From positions 1-8,114 of the forward strand of contig JAFSWJ010000328.1 in NCBI GenBank assembly GCA_017444545.1: a DNA stretch of 8,114 nucleotides, in the 5' to 3' direction. The number at the start of each line of letters is the position of its first letter. Within the stretch, counting starts at the first letter, position 1. The DNA is from Lachnospiraceae bacterium. Lineage in GTDB: Bacteria; Bacillota; Clostridia; Lachnospirales; Lachnospiraceae. Shown here piece by piece: positions 1-6,615 of the stretch. Both the position numbers and the translations under genes were made by a program. The notes under the pieces were generated by a model. That model was not told where the DNA came from. It saw only the letters and a list, made by a program, of their open reading frames with translations, and did not search any database.

Positions 1-1
1 A

Positions 2-697
2 GAAAAGCCGCAGCGGTATCCCAGAAAAGAAGAAGCATACGAAAAGCCTGACAGAAGATCGAGACGGGAAAGAGATACATATTACGAGGAACCGTCATAT
101 ACGCAGGATCCTGTTGCAAATGCCCCTGCATACGGAGGACAGAATACGCAGTCAATGCCCTTCATGACGCCGTTTCAGCCTGAGACACCGTCTGCCGGAC
201 AGCCTGCTTCTCCCTTCGGAGCAGGAATGATGAACGGAGGCTTCCAGCAAAATACCGTGAACAGCCAGACCGGGATCCGTCATGCAGGAACACCCGATCC
301 GGACAGACCGCTCCGTGAAAGAGCCCGTGACAACAGCCGGAATATGGCGCAGGAGGAAAGGCGGCTGAGAGATCAGTCCCACAACAGGAGATCCACCGAC
401 TCCCTTGTGTTCGGCATCATCCCCAGAGCCACCATGAGCCTTATTTTTCTTGTGGTCCTTATTATTGTGACCGGCGTGTTTTCTGTGATAAAGCTCGAGG
501 TTACCATACCGGTCCTCATAGTCATAATGATTCTCGAAGTAGTGATGGGACTGTTTCTGGCACAGATGCCGTCCTTTGTGTCCATCCTGGTTGCGGCAGG
601 ACTGACCTTTGCCGGTGCCTTGACCGGATTTCTCATTCCGGTATGTATAGGCAACGCTGTCATGCTCAGTGCCGGACTTGTCATAAAAGGAGAGTGA
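2..697 (+). CDS. Membrane protein with disordered N-terminal region (5' end outside window)
   Basis: The frame is open from base 2, so the gene begins upstream and an internal ATG at 155 need not be the start; 231 residues are visible. The first ~130 are hydrophilic and low in complexity: an Arg/Lys/Glu/Tyr-rich part, then Pro/Gln/Gly/Asn/Met-rich sequence, then an Arg-rich charged segment (about residues 100-132) just before the membrane. The last ~95 residues are strongly hydrophobic, with membrane segments near residues 144-163 and 168-188 and one or two more from about 190 to 228, ending in a short Lys-Gly-Glu tail. The charged segment before the first helix suggests a cytoplasmic N-terminus by the positive-inside rule. 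I recognise no family and no catalytic motif. The stop is 1 base before argH, so the two genes are almost certainly cotranscribed. The function is unknown; an envelope or scaffold role is only a guess. Confidence 0.8.
   Translation, partial: EKPQRYPRKEEAYEKPDRRSRRERDTYYEEPSYTQDPVANAPAYGGQNTQSMPFMTPFQPETPSAGQPASPFGAGMMNGGFQQNTVNSQTGIRHAGTPDPDRPLRERARDNSRNMAQEERRLRDQSHNRRSTDSLVFGIIPRATMSLIFLVVLIIVTGVFSVIKLEVTIPVLIVIMILEVVMGLFLAQMPSFVSILVAAGLTFAGALTGFLIPVCIGNAVMLSAGLVIKGE
688..692 (+). promoter_or_regulatory. Ribosome binding site of argH
   Basis: AGGAG lies 6 bases before the ATG at 699, inside the last codons of the preceding membrane-protein gene. It fixes the argH start and suggests that ribosomes finishing the upstream gene can reinitiate here. 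Confidence 0.85.
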
Positions 698-698
698 T

Positions 699-2105
699 AT
701 GGCTCAGCTGTGGGGAGGACGCTTCACGGAAGCGACCGACAGATCTGCATATGAATTCAATGCTTCCTCATCCTTTGACAAAAAGATGTACAGGGAGGAT
801 ATCGCCGGGAGCATAGCTCATGCAAAGATGCTTGGAAAATGCGGTATCATTTCACCCGATGAGAGCGAAAAGATCATAAACGGACTGGTAAAGATCCGTG
901 AGGATCTTGAATCGGATGCTCTTCATATAACAGATGAATATGAAGATATCCACAGCTTTGTCGAAAGCGTGCTGACATCAAGGATAGGAGATGCGGGCAA
1001 AAAACTTCATACAGGCAGAAGCCGCAATGATCAGGTTGCCCTCGACATGAAGCTTTATACCAGAAACCAGATAAAGCTCACCGACAAAAGCCTGAAAGAC
1101 CTGCAAAAAACTCTTTTTTCCATAATAAAAGCCAATACCGGCACTTATATGCCGGGCTTCACCCATCTGCAGAAGGCACAGCCCGTGACGCTTTCACATC
1201 ACATGGCCGCCTATTTTGAGATGTTCATAAGAGACAGGGAAAGGTTAAAGAGCATCTTTGAACGTATGAACAGCTGTCCTTTGGGATCGGGAGCTCTTGC
1301 CGGGACCACCTACCCCCTTGACAGGGAATACACGGCCAAACTTCTGCTTTTTGACAGGGGACCCACAAGAAATTCCATGGATTCGGTATCCGACAGGGAT
1401 TACCTCATAGAATTTCTTTCAGCCCTCAGTATCATAATGATGCATCTTTCACGTTTCTGTGAAGAGATCATCATATGGAACAGCAACGAATACCGCTTTG
1501 TTGAGATAGATGACAGGTATTCGACCGGATCCTCCATCATGCCTCAGAAAAAAAATCCGGACATAGCCGAGCTTGTCAGAGGCAAGACCGGACGGGTATA
1601 CGGTTCCCTGATCTCGCTTCTGACCACAATGAAGGGCATCCCTCTGGCTTATGACAAAGATATGCAGGAGGACAAGGAGCTTTCCTTTGATGCCATGAAG
1701 ACGGTGAACGACTGTCTCCGGGAATTTTGCGGAATGCTGTCAACCATGAGCTTCAACAGCAGGGCCATGGAGGAAAGTGCTAAACAGGGGTTTACAAACG
1801 CCACGGATGCAGCCGATTATCTTGTTAAGAAGGGAGTCCCCTTCAGGGATGCCCACAGCATATCAGGCAGACTCGTCCTGAAGGCTATTGAAAAGGGCGT
1901 TTCACTTGACGGACTGTCTCTTTCGGATTATAAAGAAGAAAGCGATGTGTTTGAACAGGACATCTATGAAGCGATCTCTCTTCAGACCTGTGTGGAAAAG
2001 AGAATAACCTTCGGTGCTCCCTCAAGGGAGAGCATGGAAAAGATCATCTCTTATTATGAGGATTATCTGAAGAAAGAAGAGGAGTTTGACAAAAAGCAGC
2101 TTTAA
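699..2105 (+). CDS. argH: Argininosuccinate lyase
   Basis: Cytosolic enzyme of the last step of arginine synthesis; it splits argininosuccinate into arginine and fumarate. The 468-residue length is normal for the family. The N-terminus has the typical LWGGRF (residues 4-9). Conserved blocks of the fumarase/aspartase superfamily are all present: HTGRSRNDQ at 104-112, FTHLQKAQP at 154-162 with the conserved histidine His156, and the signature loop GSSIMPQKKNPD at 277-288, which carries the catalytic serine in its Ser278-Ser279 pair. The start is fixed by AGGAG 6 bases upstream and by the canonical N-terminal block. The protein looks intact, and the enzyme family acts as a homotetramer with shared active sites. 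No other arg gene is in the window, so it is not inside a visible arginine cluster; it sits between a membrane-protein gene and asd. Confidence 0.97.
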   Translation: MAQLWGGRFTEATDRSAYEFNASSSFDKKMYREDIAGSIAHAKMLGKCGIISPDESEKIINGLVKIREDLESDALHITDEYEDIHSFVESVLTSRIGDAGKKLHTGRSRNDQVALDMKLYTRNQIKLTDKSLKDLQKTLFSIIKANTGTYMPGFTHLQKAQPVTLSHHMAAYFEMFIRDRERLKSIFERMNSCPLGSGALAGTTYPLDREYTAKLLLFDRGPTRNSMDSVSDRDYLIEFLSALSIIMMHLSRFCEEIIIWNSNEYRFVEIDDRYSTGSSIMPQKKNPDIAELVRGKTGRVYGSLISLLTTMKGIPLAYDKDMQEDKELSFDAMKTVNDCLREFCGMLSTMSFNSRAMEESAKQGFTNATDAADYLVKKGVPFRDAHSISGRLVLKAIEKGVSLDGLSLSDYKEESDVFEQDIYEAISLQTCVEKRITFGAPSRESMEKIISYYEDYLKKEEEFDKKQL

Positions 2106-2117
2106 GCCGCAAAAATG

Positions 2118-2122
2118 AGGAG
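2118..2122 (+). promoter_or_regulatory. Ribosome binding site of asd
   Basis: AGGAG lies 6 bases before the ATG at 2129, in the 23-base gap after argH. The gap holds no hairpin or T-run that would act as a terminator, so argH and asd are probably on one transcript. Confidence 0.85.
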
Positions 2123-2128
2123 AAGATT

Positions 2129-3211
2129 ATGGAAAAATTGAAAGTTGCCATACTTGGCGGAACCGGCATGGTCGGACAAAGGTTCATCTCTCTGCTTTCC
2201 GGTCATCCGTGGTTTGAAGTGAAAACCATAGCAGCAAGCCCGAGAAGTGCAGGCAAAACCTATCTTGAATGCGTGGAAAACCGCTGGAAGCTTGAAGATC
2301 CCATCCCCGACGGGGTAAAGAACCTTGTTGTCAAAAATGTCAGTGATGTAAAAGATGTTGCGAAAGATGTGGATTTCTGCTTTTCTGCCGTAGACATGTC
2401 AAAGGATGAGATCCGCGCGATAGAAGAAGAATATGCAAAAGCAGAAACTCCCGTGGTATCAAACAATTCCGCTCACAGATGGACAAAGGACGTTCCCATG
2501 ATCGTTCCCGAGATCAATCCGGAGCATGCACAGATCATTGAATCCCAGAGAAAACGTCTCGGGACAAAGAGAGGGTTTATCGCTGTAAAACCCAACTGTT
2601 CAATACAGTCCTATGCCCCTGTGCTTTTTGCATGGAAAGAATTTGAACCCAAAAGAGCAGTGGTCTCAACCTATCAGGCTATTTCAGGCGCAGGCAAAAA
2701 TTTCAAAGACTGGCCCGAGATGCTCGGAAATGTGATCCCCTTCATAAACGGAGAAGAGGAAAAGAGCGAAAAGGAGCCTTTGAAGATCTTTGGCCATATT
2801 GAAAATGATGAGATAGTGGTTGCTGCCGGTCCTGCGATCACAAGCCAGTGCATCCGCGTTCCCGTGCTGAACGGACATACCGCAAGCGTATTTGTTGATT
2901 TTGAAAAGAAGCCTGAAAAAGAAGCTCTCATTGAAAAGCTTGTAAGCTTTTCCGGTGAGCCCCAGAAGCTTTCTCTTCCTTCTGCTCCGAAGCAGTTCAT
3001 CCAGTATCTTTCCGATGATGACAGGCCCCAGGTTGCAAAGGATGTGGATTTTGAAAGGGGTTTTGGTATCTCTGTGGGAAGACTCCGTCCGGATACCATA
3101 TTTGATTACAAATTTGTCGGTCTTTCACACAATACCATCCGTGGCGCTGCCGGCGGTGCGATATTGTGTGCCGAATTGTTGAAAGCAAAGGGTTATATCG
3201 ATGCCAGATAA
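2129..3211 (+). CDS. asd: Aspartate-semialdehyde dehydrogenase, archaeal/fungal type
   Basis: Catalyses the NADPH-dependent reduction of L-aspartyl-4-phosphate to L-aspartate 4-semialdehyde, the branch point to diaminopimelate/lysine, threonine and methionine; cytosolic. The 360 residues begin with a Rossmann nucleotide loop, GGTGMVGQ at 10-17. SNNSAHRW is at 111-118. The nucleophile is Cys157 in KPNCSIQ (154-160), followed by TYQAISGAGK at 181-190. Arg243 and His250, in the RVPVLNGH block, fit the substrate-binding arginine and the acid-base histidine. The NCSIQ and YQAISGAGK blocks match the archaeal/eukaryotic-type subfamily rather than the proteobacterial enzyme; from memory, many Clostridia carry this form. 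The C-terminal GLSHNTIRGAAGGAILCAE block is complete. Its last 11 bases overlap the start of the downstream PAS-GGDEF-EAL gene, so the two are probably translationally coupled. Confidence 0.96.
   Translation: MEKLKVAILGGTGMVGQRFISLLSGHPWFEVKTIAASPRSAGKTYLECVENRWKLEDPIPDGVKNLVVKNVSDVKDVAKDVDFCFSAVDMSKDEIRAIEEEYAKAETPVVSNNSAHRWTKDVPMIVPEINPEHAQIIESQRKRLGTKRGFIAVKPNCSIQSYAPVLFAWKEFEPKRAVVSTYQAISGAGKNFKDWPEMLGNVIPFINGEEEKSEKEPLKIFGHIENDEIVVAAGPAITSQCIRVPVLNGHTASVFVDFEKKPEKEALIEKLVSFSGEPQKLSLPSAPKQFIQYLSDDDRPQVAKDVDFERGFGISVGRLRPDTIFDYKFVGLSHNTIRGAAGGAILCAELLKAKGYIDAR
3187..3192 (+). promoter_or_regulatory. Weak ribosome binding site of the EAL gene, inside asd
   Basis: AAAGGG lies 8 bases before the ATG at 3201, within the last codons of asd. 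It is weaker than the AGGAG sites of argH and asd, which would make expression depend on ribosomes translating asd. Confidence 0.5.
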
Positions 3212-4937
3212 CGCTTCCCTTGTTTATCAGTTTGATCTTCTGAAAGAAGAGAACAGACGGCTGAGCCTTGACAGGCATATCTTTGACAAGTTCCTTGATG
3301 TGTCCGGCAATGCATATTTTTCGTACAATTTTGAAAGCGGAGACTTTCATTGTGTCGGAAATTTCAAGGGCATGCTCGGAGTGGATGTGACAGGTGTTGA
3401 CGATATCGAAAAGATACGTGAAGCTGTCAGGAATGAGGATGCAGAAAGTGTCATGGATATACTGTCCATCGATCCTGACAGGGACTGCGATATCATAACA
3501 AAGGATTTTGGCCTGAAGACAGGCAGGAAATGGATAGAAGTAACCTCGTTTCTGATCAGGGATGAGGAAGGCTTTGCGCAGGAAAAATATGTCAGCTTCA
3601 GGAACATAACCCGGCTGAAGGTCCAAAAGGACGAACTGACCTACCTTGCTTATTATGATAATCAGACCGGTCTCATAAACAGAAATTTTTTCATTGAACA
3701 GTTAAATGAAAAGGTTGAAAAGGCAAAGTCAGAGCATGTGCCTTTGCATGTTGCCCTCGTTGATATAGATTCCTTCAAGAGGATCAACGATTCCCTGGGG
3801 CTTGTTTACGGCGACGAGCTCATCATGCTCTTCGGACAGTATCTTTCCTCCTTTAACAATGAAAGGGTGACAGTAGGAAGGTTCGGCACCGATGTGTTTG
3901 TCATATCCGTATATGATCCCGGAAAGGAAGTAAGCGTGGAGGGTATCGTCTCCGAGATCAGAAACCGTCTCAAAAAGCCCTTCACCCTGAGTAATAAGGA
4001 CGAGATCTATCTTTCCGTGACGGTAGGCGTTGCCGTATTTCCGGATTCCGCAACAACCGGCCTCGGAGTTCTCCAGAATGCCGAGATCTGCGTATATGCG
4101 GCAAAGGATTCCGACCGCGAAAAGATCCATTATTTTGATACAAACATGATGAAAAAATTCCTGGAAGGCTTTGAAGTCGAAAAGCGTCTCCAGGATGCCA
4201 TCCTGATGCAGAATTTTGAGCTTTTCTACCAGCCGCAGTACAACATCGGGACGGGGCAGCTGCGCGGCTGTGAGGCACTCATCAGATGGCGCGAGCATGA
4301 CGGAAGCTACATACCTCCCATGAAATTCATCCCCCTTGCCGAAAAGAGCGGAGGGATCATCCCCATAGGACAGTGGGTGATAAGGACTGCGGTAAACAAG
4401 CTTGAGGAGTGGCGCCAGAAATACAATTATAACGGTATAATGTCCATCAATATCTCTGCGATCCAGCTGAAAAAGGACAGCTTTGTAGACGACCTCCTCC
4501 TGTTTCTGCGTTCATCCAGCATAGATCCGGAAAATCTCGAGATTGAGATAACCGAAAGCGTTCTGATAGAGAAAACCTCGGAGATAATCGAAAAGGTTTC
4601 AAAATTGCGTCAGTTTGGTCTGAAGATAGCTCTTGATGATTTCGGCACCGGATACTCATCCCTTTCCTATCTGAGGTCCCTGCCGATCAGCACGCTGAAG
4701 ATCGACAAAAGCTTCATTGACACGGTGATCTCCGATGATACCACCGGTATCATCACCGAATCTGTCGTGAATATGGTCAAAAGGCTCGGGCTTGAGACCA
4801 TAGCCGAGGGTGTGGAGGAAGAAGGGCAGATGGACTTCCTCAAAAAGATCAACTGTGACAATATACAGGGATTCCTTTTGGGAAAGCCGATGGAAGAAAA
4901 GGATTTTGAAAAATATGTGCTGGAAGCCGCAATGTGA
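3201..4937 (+). CDS. PAS-GGDEF-EAL protein, probable cyclic di-GMP phosphodiesterase
   Basis: Probably hydrolyses the second messenger cyclic di-GMP to pGpG. The 578 residues show no signal peptide or membrane helix, so it should be cytosolic. A short N-terminal helix (about 8-32) leads into a PAS-like sensor domain (about 28-140). The GGDEF domain (about 145-312) keeps DIDSFKRIND at 188-197, but the signature is GTDVF at 229-233, lacking the second Gly and the Glu; cyclase activity is therefore unlikely. No RxxD inhibitory site stands before it. The EAL domain (about 335-575) keeps what catalysis needs: Glu358 of EAL, Asn417, Glu449 in EITES, Asp479-Asp480 in DDFGTGYSS, Lys500, Glu536 in AEGVE and Gln556 in CDNIQGF. 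By analogy with known composite proteins, the degenerate GGDEF domain may bind GTP and tune the EAL domain. The ligand of the PAS domain cannot be read from sequence. Its start overlaps asd by 11 bases. Confidence 0.93.
   Translation: MPDNASLVYQFDLLKEENRRLSLDRHIFDKFLDVSGNAYFSYNFESGDFHCVGNFKGMLGVDVTGVDDIEKIREAVRNEDAESVMDILSIDPDRDCDIITKDFGLKTGRKWIEVTSFLIRDEEGFAQEKYVSFRNITRLKVQKDELTYLAYYDNQTGLINRNFFIEQLNEKVEKAKSEHVPLHVALVDIDSFKRINDSLGLVYGDELIMLFGQYLSSFNNERVTVGRFGTDVFVISVYDPGKEVSVEGIVSEIRNRLKKPFTLSNKDEIYLSVTVGVAVFPDSATTGLGVLQNAEICVYAAKDSDREKIHYFDTNMMKKFLEGFEVEKRLQDAILMQNFELFYQPQYNIGTGQLRGCEALIRWREHDGSYIPPMKFIPLAEKSGGIIPIGQWVIRTAVNKLEEWRQKYNYNGIMSINISAIQLKKDSFVDDLLLFLRSSSIDPENLEIEITESVLIEKTSEIIEKVSKLRQFGLKIALDDFGTGYSSLSYLRSLPISTLKIDKSFIDTVISDDTTGIITESVVNMVKRLGLETIAEGVEEEGQMDFLKKINCDNIQGFLLGKPMEEKDFEKYVLEAAM
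4899..4903 (+). promoter_or_regulatory. Possible ribosome binding site for the hydrolase-like gene
   Basis: AAGGA lies 11 bases before the in-frame ATG at 4915, inside the end of the EAL gene. The spacing is long. It is the best in-frame support for a start of the downstream gene, but not a decisive one. Confidence 0.35.
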
Positions 4938-6615
4938 CCTCAGTCTCCTGAAGGCTGATTATGAGCCGCAAAAGATACAGGCATGCCGTATCAGATCAAA
5001 AAATGATTCTGATCTTTTGAGGGTAACCCCGGAAAGTGTCGGGGTTTCTTCCCTGTATATCAGTGATTTTCTTCATGATCTTTCAGCTCTTTCCTGTGAT
5101 CTGCATCATTTCCTGATGATGCGTCAGGGAAATGTCATAGCTGAGGCCTCTTTTGCTCCCTGTCTTCCCGGAACCTGGCACGATACGGAGGGCATTGCAA
5201 AGAGTATCACAAATCTTGCCATCGGGATCCTCTGTGATGAGGGAAAACTCACACCCGATACGAAGCTGACCGAGATCTTCGGATCCGGCATTTCCTTTTT
5301 GAATTCACTGAAGCTCAAGAATATTTCGATCCATGATCTTCTGACCATGTCCTCAGGCTCCACCTTTAACGAGGAAAAGATCTTTTCCGGAAATGACTGG
5401 GCGGGGATGTTTTTTGATGCCCCTCTGCATTTTGAACCCGGCGCAGGATTTGAATACAACTCAATGAACACCTATATGCTTTCTGCTGCGGTAACCGCAG
5501 TTACAAAGCTTCCCATGGACGAGTTCCTGAAAACAAGGCTTTTTGCCCCCCTTGGTATAACCTCATATATCTGGGAAAGATGTCCGAAGGGCATCACCAA
5601 AGGCGGGTGGGGGCTTTTCATGTATCCTGAGGACGTGGCAAAGATAGGGTGTCTTTATCTTAATAAAGGCGTTTACAACGGCAGGCGCATCATATCCGAA
5701 GAATGGATCAAAAGATCCTCGACTCCCGTGTTTCATCCTGATAACGACCGGTCAAAAGGCTACGGTTATCAGATATGGACCGGTGCAAAAGAGGGTGAGC
5801 TTGTCCTTTCGGGATGCATGCTTCAAAAATGCTTCATTTTCCCTCAAAACGGAATAGTCATCGTGATAAATTCCGGATGCGGAAAAAAGTGTGACGAAAA
5901 GGTAAACCGTCTTGCCGCTTCCTATTTCGGAACAGTCTACAATCCTCCGGCCTTCCTTGTGGAAAACAGGGCTGCCTTTAATGAACTGTCGTCCTTATTA
6001 TCCTCTTTTGCAAAAAGAAACAGAAAGATAACCGTAAAAAGGGGAGGATGGCGCAGAAAGAAAAGAGAATCGTCATCAAACCTTCCTTTTGACAGGATGT
6101 GCGATGTGATAAACAGCCACACCTACGTTCTGTCTGACAGACATACAGGATTCATGCCGTATTTTATGCAATATATGAAGAACAACCATACACTCGGACT
6201 TTCCGAAGTATCTTCTGAAAAAGACCACAGGGGTCTTGTCATACATCTGAAAGAGGGAGACAGGACGAATGATCTCTTTGTCTGTCAGGATCGTGACAGG
6301 TACTGTGTGATGAATTTCAGAGGTGAGATCTATCTTGTCTCGGGAATAGGACGTTTTGCAAGAGATGAAGATGATGATCTGTGCCTGCTGGTAGAGGCGG
6401 CTTTTATCGAAGGCGAGTTCAAAAGATCCGTCAGTTTCTTTTTCAAGGATGATTTCAAAAGGATAAAGATCGAGTTTTCCGAATATCCTTCAGGTGATGC
6501 CGGTTTGGTAAACGGCGAAGCTTTTGTCACTTCCGGTATCACGGAAACGGTCAGGGGCTTCAGAAAAGATACCAGTGAAAAGATCGGAGAGGACATAATT
6601 TGGGCAAGACCTTGA
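4915..6615 (+). CDS. Serine-hydrolase-like (beta-lactamase class C fold) protein, catalytic serine apparently lost
   Basis: The region from base 5017 on resembles long serine hydrolases of Clostridia: RVTPESVGVSS, then a beta-lactamase-type domain. Numbering from ATG 4915 gives 566 residues. The usual S-x-x-K motif aligns with GIAK at residues 93-96 (bases 5191-5202), inside the well-kept frame KSITNLAIG; the lysine stays but the nucleophilic serine is glycine. The second motif region, FEYNS, keeps Tyr181. The third region reads SGCMLQ (299-304), where I would expect a Gly-rich turn before Gln. GGWGLFMYPEDVAKIG (231-246) and YGYQIW are typical. A basic linker (about 367-385) joins a C-terminal domain (about 390-560) of unknown function. 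It has no signal peptide. Likely a non-catalytic binding protein; no substrate can be named. The start is uncertain: ATG 4915 overlaps the EAL gene by 23 bases, ATG 4810 is implausibly deep in it, and ATG 4961 is out of frame. Confidence 0.8.
   Translation: MCWKPQCDLSLLKADYEPQKIQACRIRSKNDSDLLRVTPESVGVSSLYISDFLHDLSALSCDLHHFLMMRQGNVIAEASFAPCLPGTWHDTEGIAKSITNLAIGILCDEGKLTPDTKLTEIFGSGISFLNSLKLKNISIHDLLTMSSGSTFNEEKIFSGNDWAGMFFDAPLHFEPGAGFEYNSMNTYMLSAAVTAVTKLPMDEFLKTRLFAPLGITSYIWERCPKGITKGGWGLFMYPEDVAKIGCLYLNKGVYNGRRIISEEWIKRSSTPVFHPDNDRSKGYGYQIWTGAKEGELVLSGCMLQKCFIFPQNGIVIVINSGCGKKCDEKVNRLAASYFGTVYNPPAFLVENRAAFNELSSLLSSFAKRNRKITVKRGGWRRKKRESSSNLPFDRMCDVINSHTYVLSDRHTGFMPYFMQYMKNNHTLGLSEVSSEKDHRGLVIHLKEGDRTNDLFVCQDRDRYCVMNFRGEIYLVSGIGRFARDEDDDLCLLVEAAFIEGEFKRSVSFFFKDDFKRIKIEFSEYPSGDAGLVNGEAFVTSGITETVRGFRKDTSEKIGEDIIWARP
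4961..5020 (+). other. Short open frame that may be the displaced start of the hydrolase-like gene
   Basis: ATG 4961 has AAGG 6 bases upstream (4951-4954) and reads 19 codons to a TGA at 5018. It lies 23 bases after the EAL stop, the same spacing as argH to asd. One additional A in the A6 run at 4998-5003 would join it in frame to the conserved RVTPESVG start of the hydrolase-like domain. It could be the true start with a frame disruption, a small coupling peptide, or chance. Confidence 0.25.
4990..5013 (+). promoter_or_regulatory. AT-rich hairpin near the 5' end of the hydrolase-like gene
   Basis: ATCAGATCA (4990-4998) pairs with TGA-T-TCTGAT (5004-5013), with one bulged T at 5007 and an AAAAA loop, giving 9 base pairs. 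It is followed by CTTTT. The stem is AT-rich, so stability is modest; any regulatory role is inference. Confidence 0.25.
5025..5046 (+). promoter_or_regulatory. GC-rich hairpin followed by TTTCTT, terminator-like but inside coding sequence
   Basis: AACCCCG (5025-5031) is the exact reverse complement of CGGGGTT (5040-5046), with an 8-base loop and a short T-rich tail (TTTCTT). The same bases encode the conserved VTPESVGVSS segment, so the structure may be incidental. If functional it would be an intragenic attenuator reducing transcription into the hydrolase-like gene and topB. Confidence 0.25.
6586..6593 (+). promoter_or_regulatory. Ribosome binding site that decides the TTG start of topB
   Basis: GGAGAGGA ends 6 bases before TTG 6600, inside the last codons of the hydrolase-like gene. 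It is among the strongest sites in the window and supports a non-ATG start; the next in-frame ATG lies 46 codons further on, past the conserved EKPSVAR block. Confidence 0.85.

Noticed and set aside
1105..1119. A6-CTC-T6 symmetric run in argH
   Set aside because: It could form an AT-only hairpin with a 3-base loop but has no GC stem, and it encodes ordinary Lys-Thr-Leu-Phe residues of ArgH with the frame intact.
2086..2091. TTGACA resembling a -35 promoter box just upstream of asd
   Set aside because: No acceptable -10 box occurs 15-19 bases downstream, and the sequence encodes the end of ArgH. Other TTGACA copies inside argH and the EAL gene also lack -10 partners.
2997..3626. Long antisense open frame of 209 codons on the - strand
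   Set aside because: It spans the asd/EAL junction opposite strongly supported genes and its product shows no recognisable domain; it is a codon-bias shadow. The same holds for the antisense frame at 3729-4298.
4810..4914. Upstream in-frame ATG at 4810 as start of the hydrolase-like gene
   Set aside because: This would put 128 bases of overlap on the EAL gene, and the residues are simply the EAL C-terminus read out of frame (Arg/Lys/Trp-rich, unlike a family N-terminus).
5011..5020. Programmed frameshift at CTTTTGA, RF2-like
   Set aside because: Going from the ATG 4961 frame to the hydrolase frame needs a -1 shift here, while T-run slippage of the RF2 type gives +1; no good -1 slippery heptamer is present despite the downstream hairpin.
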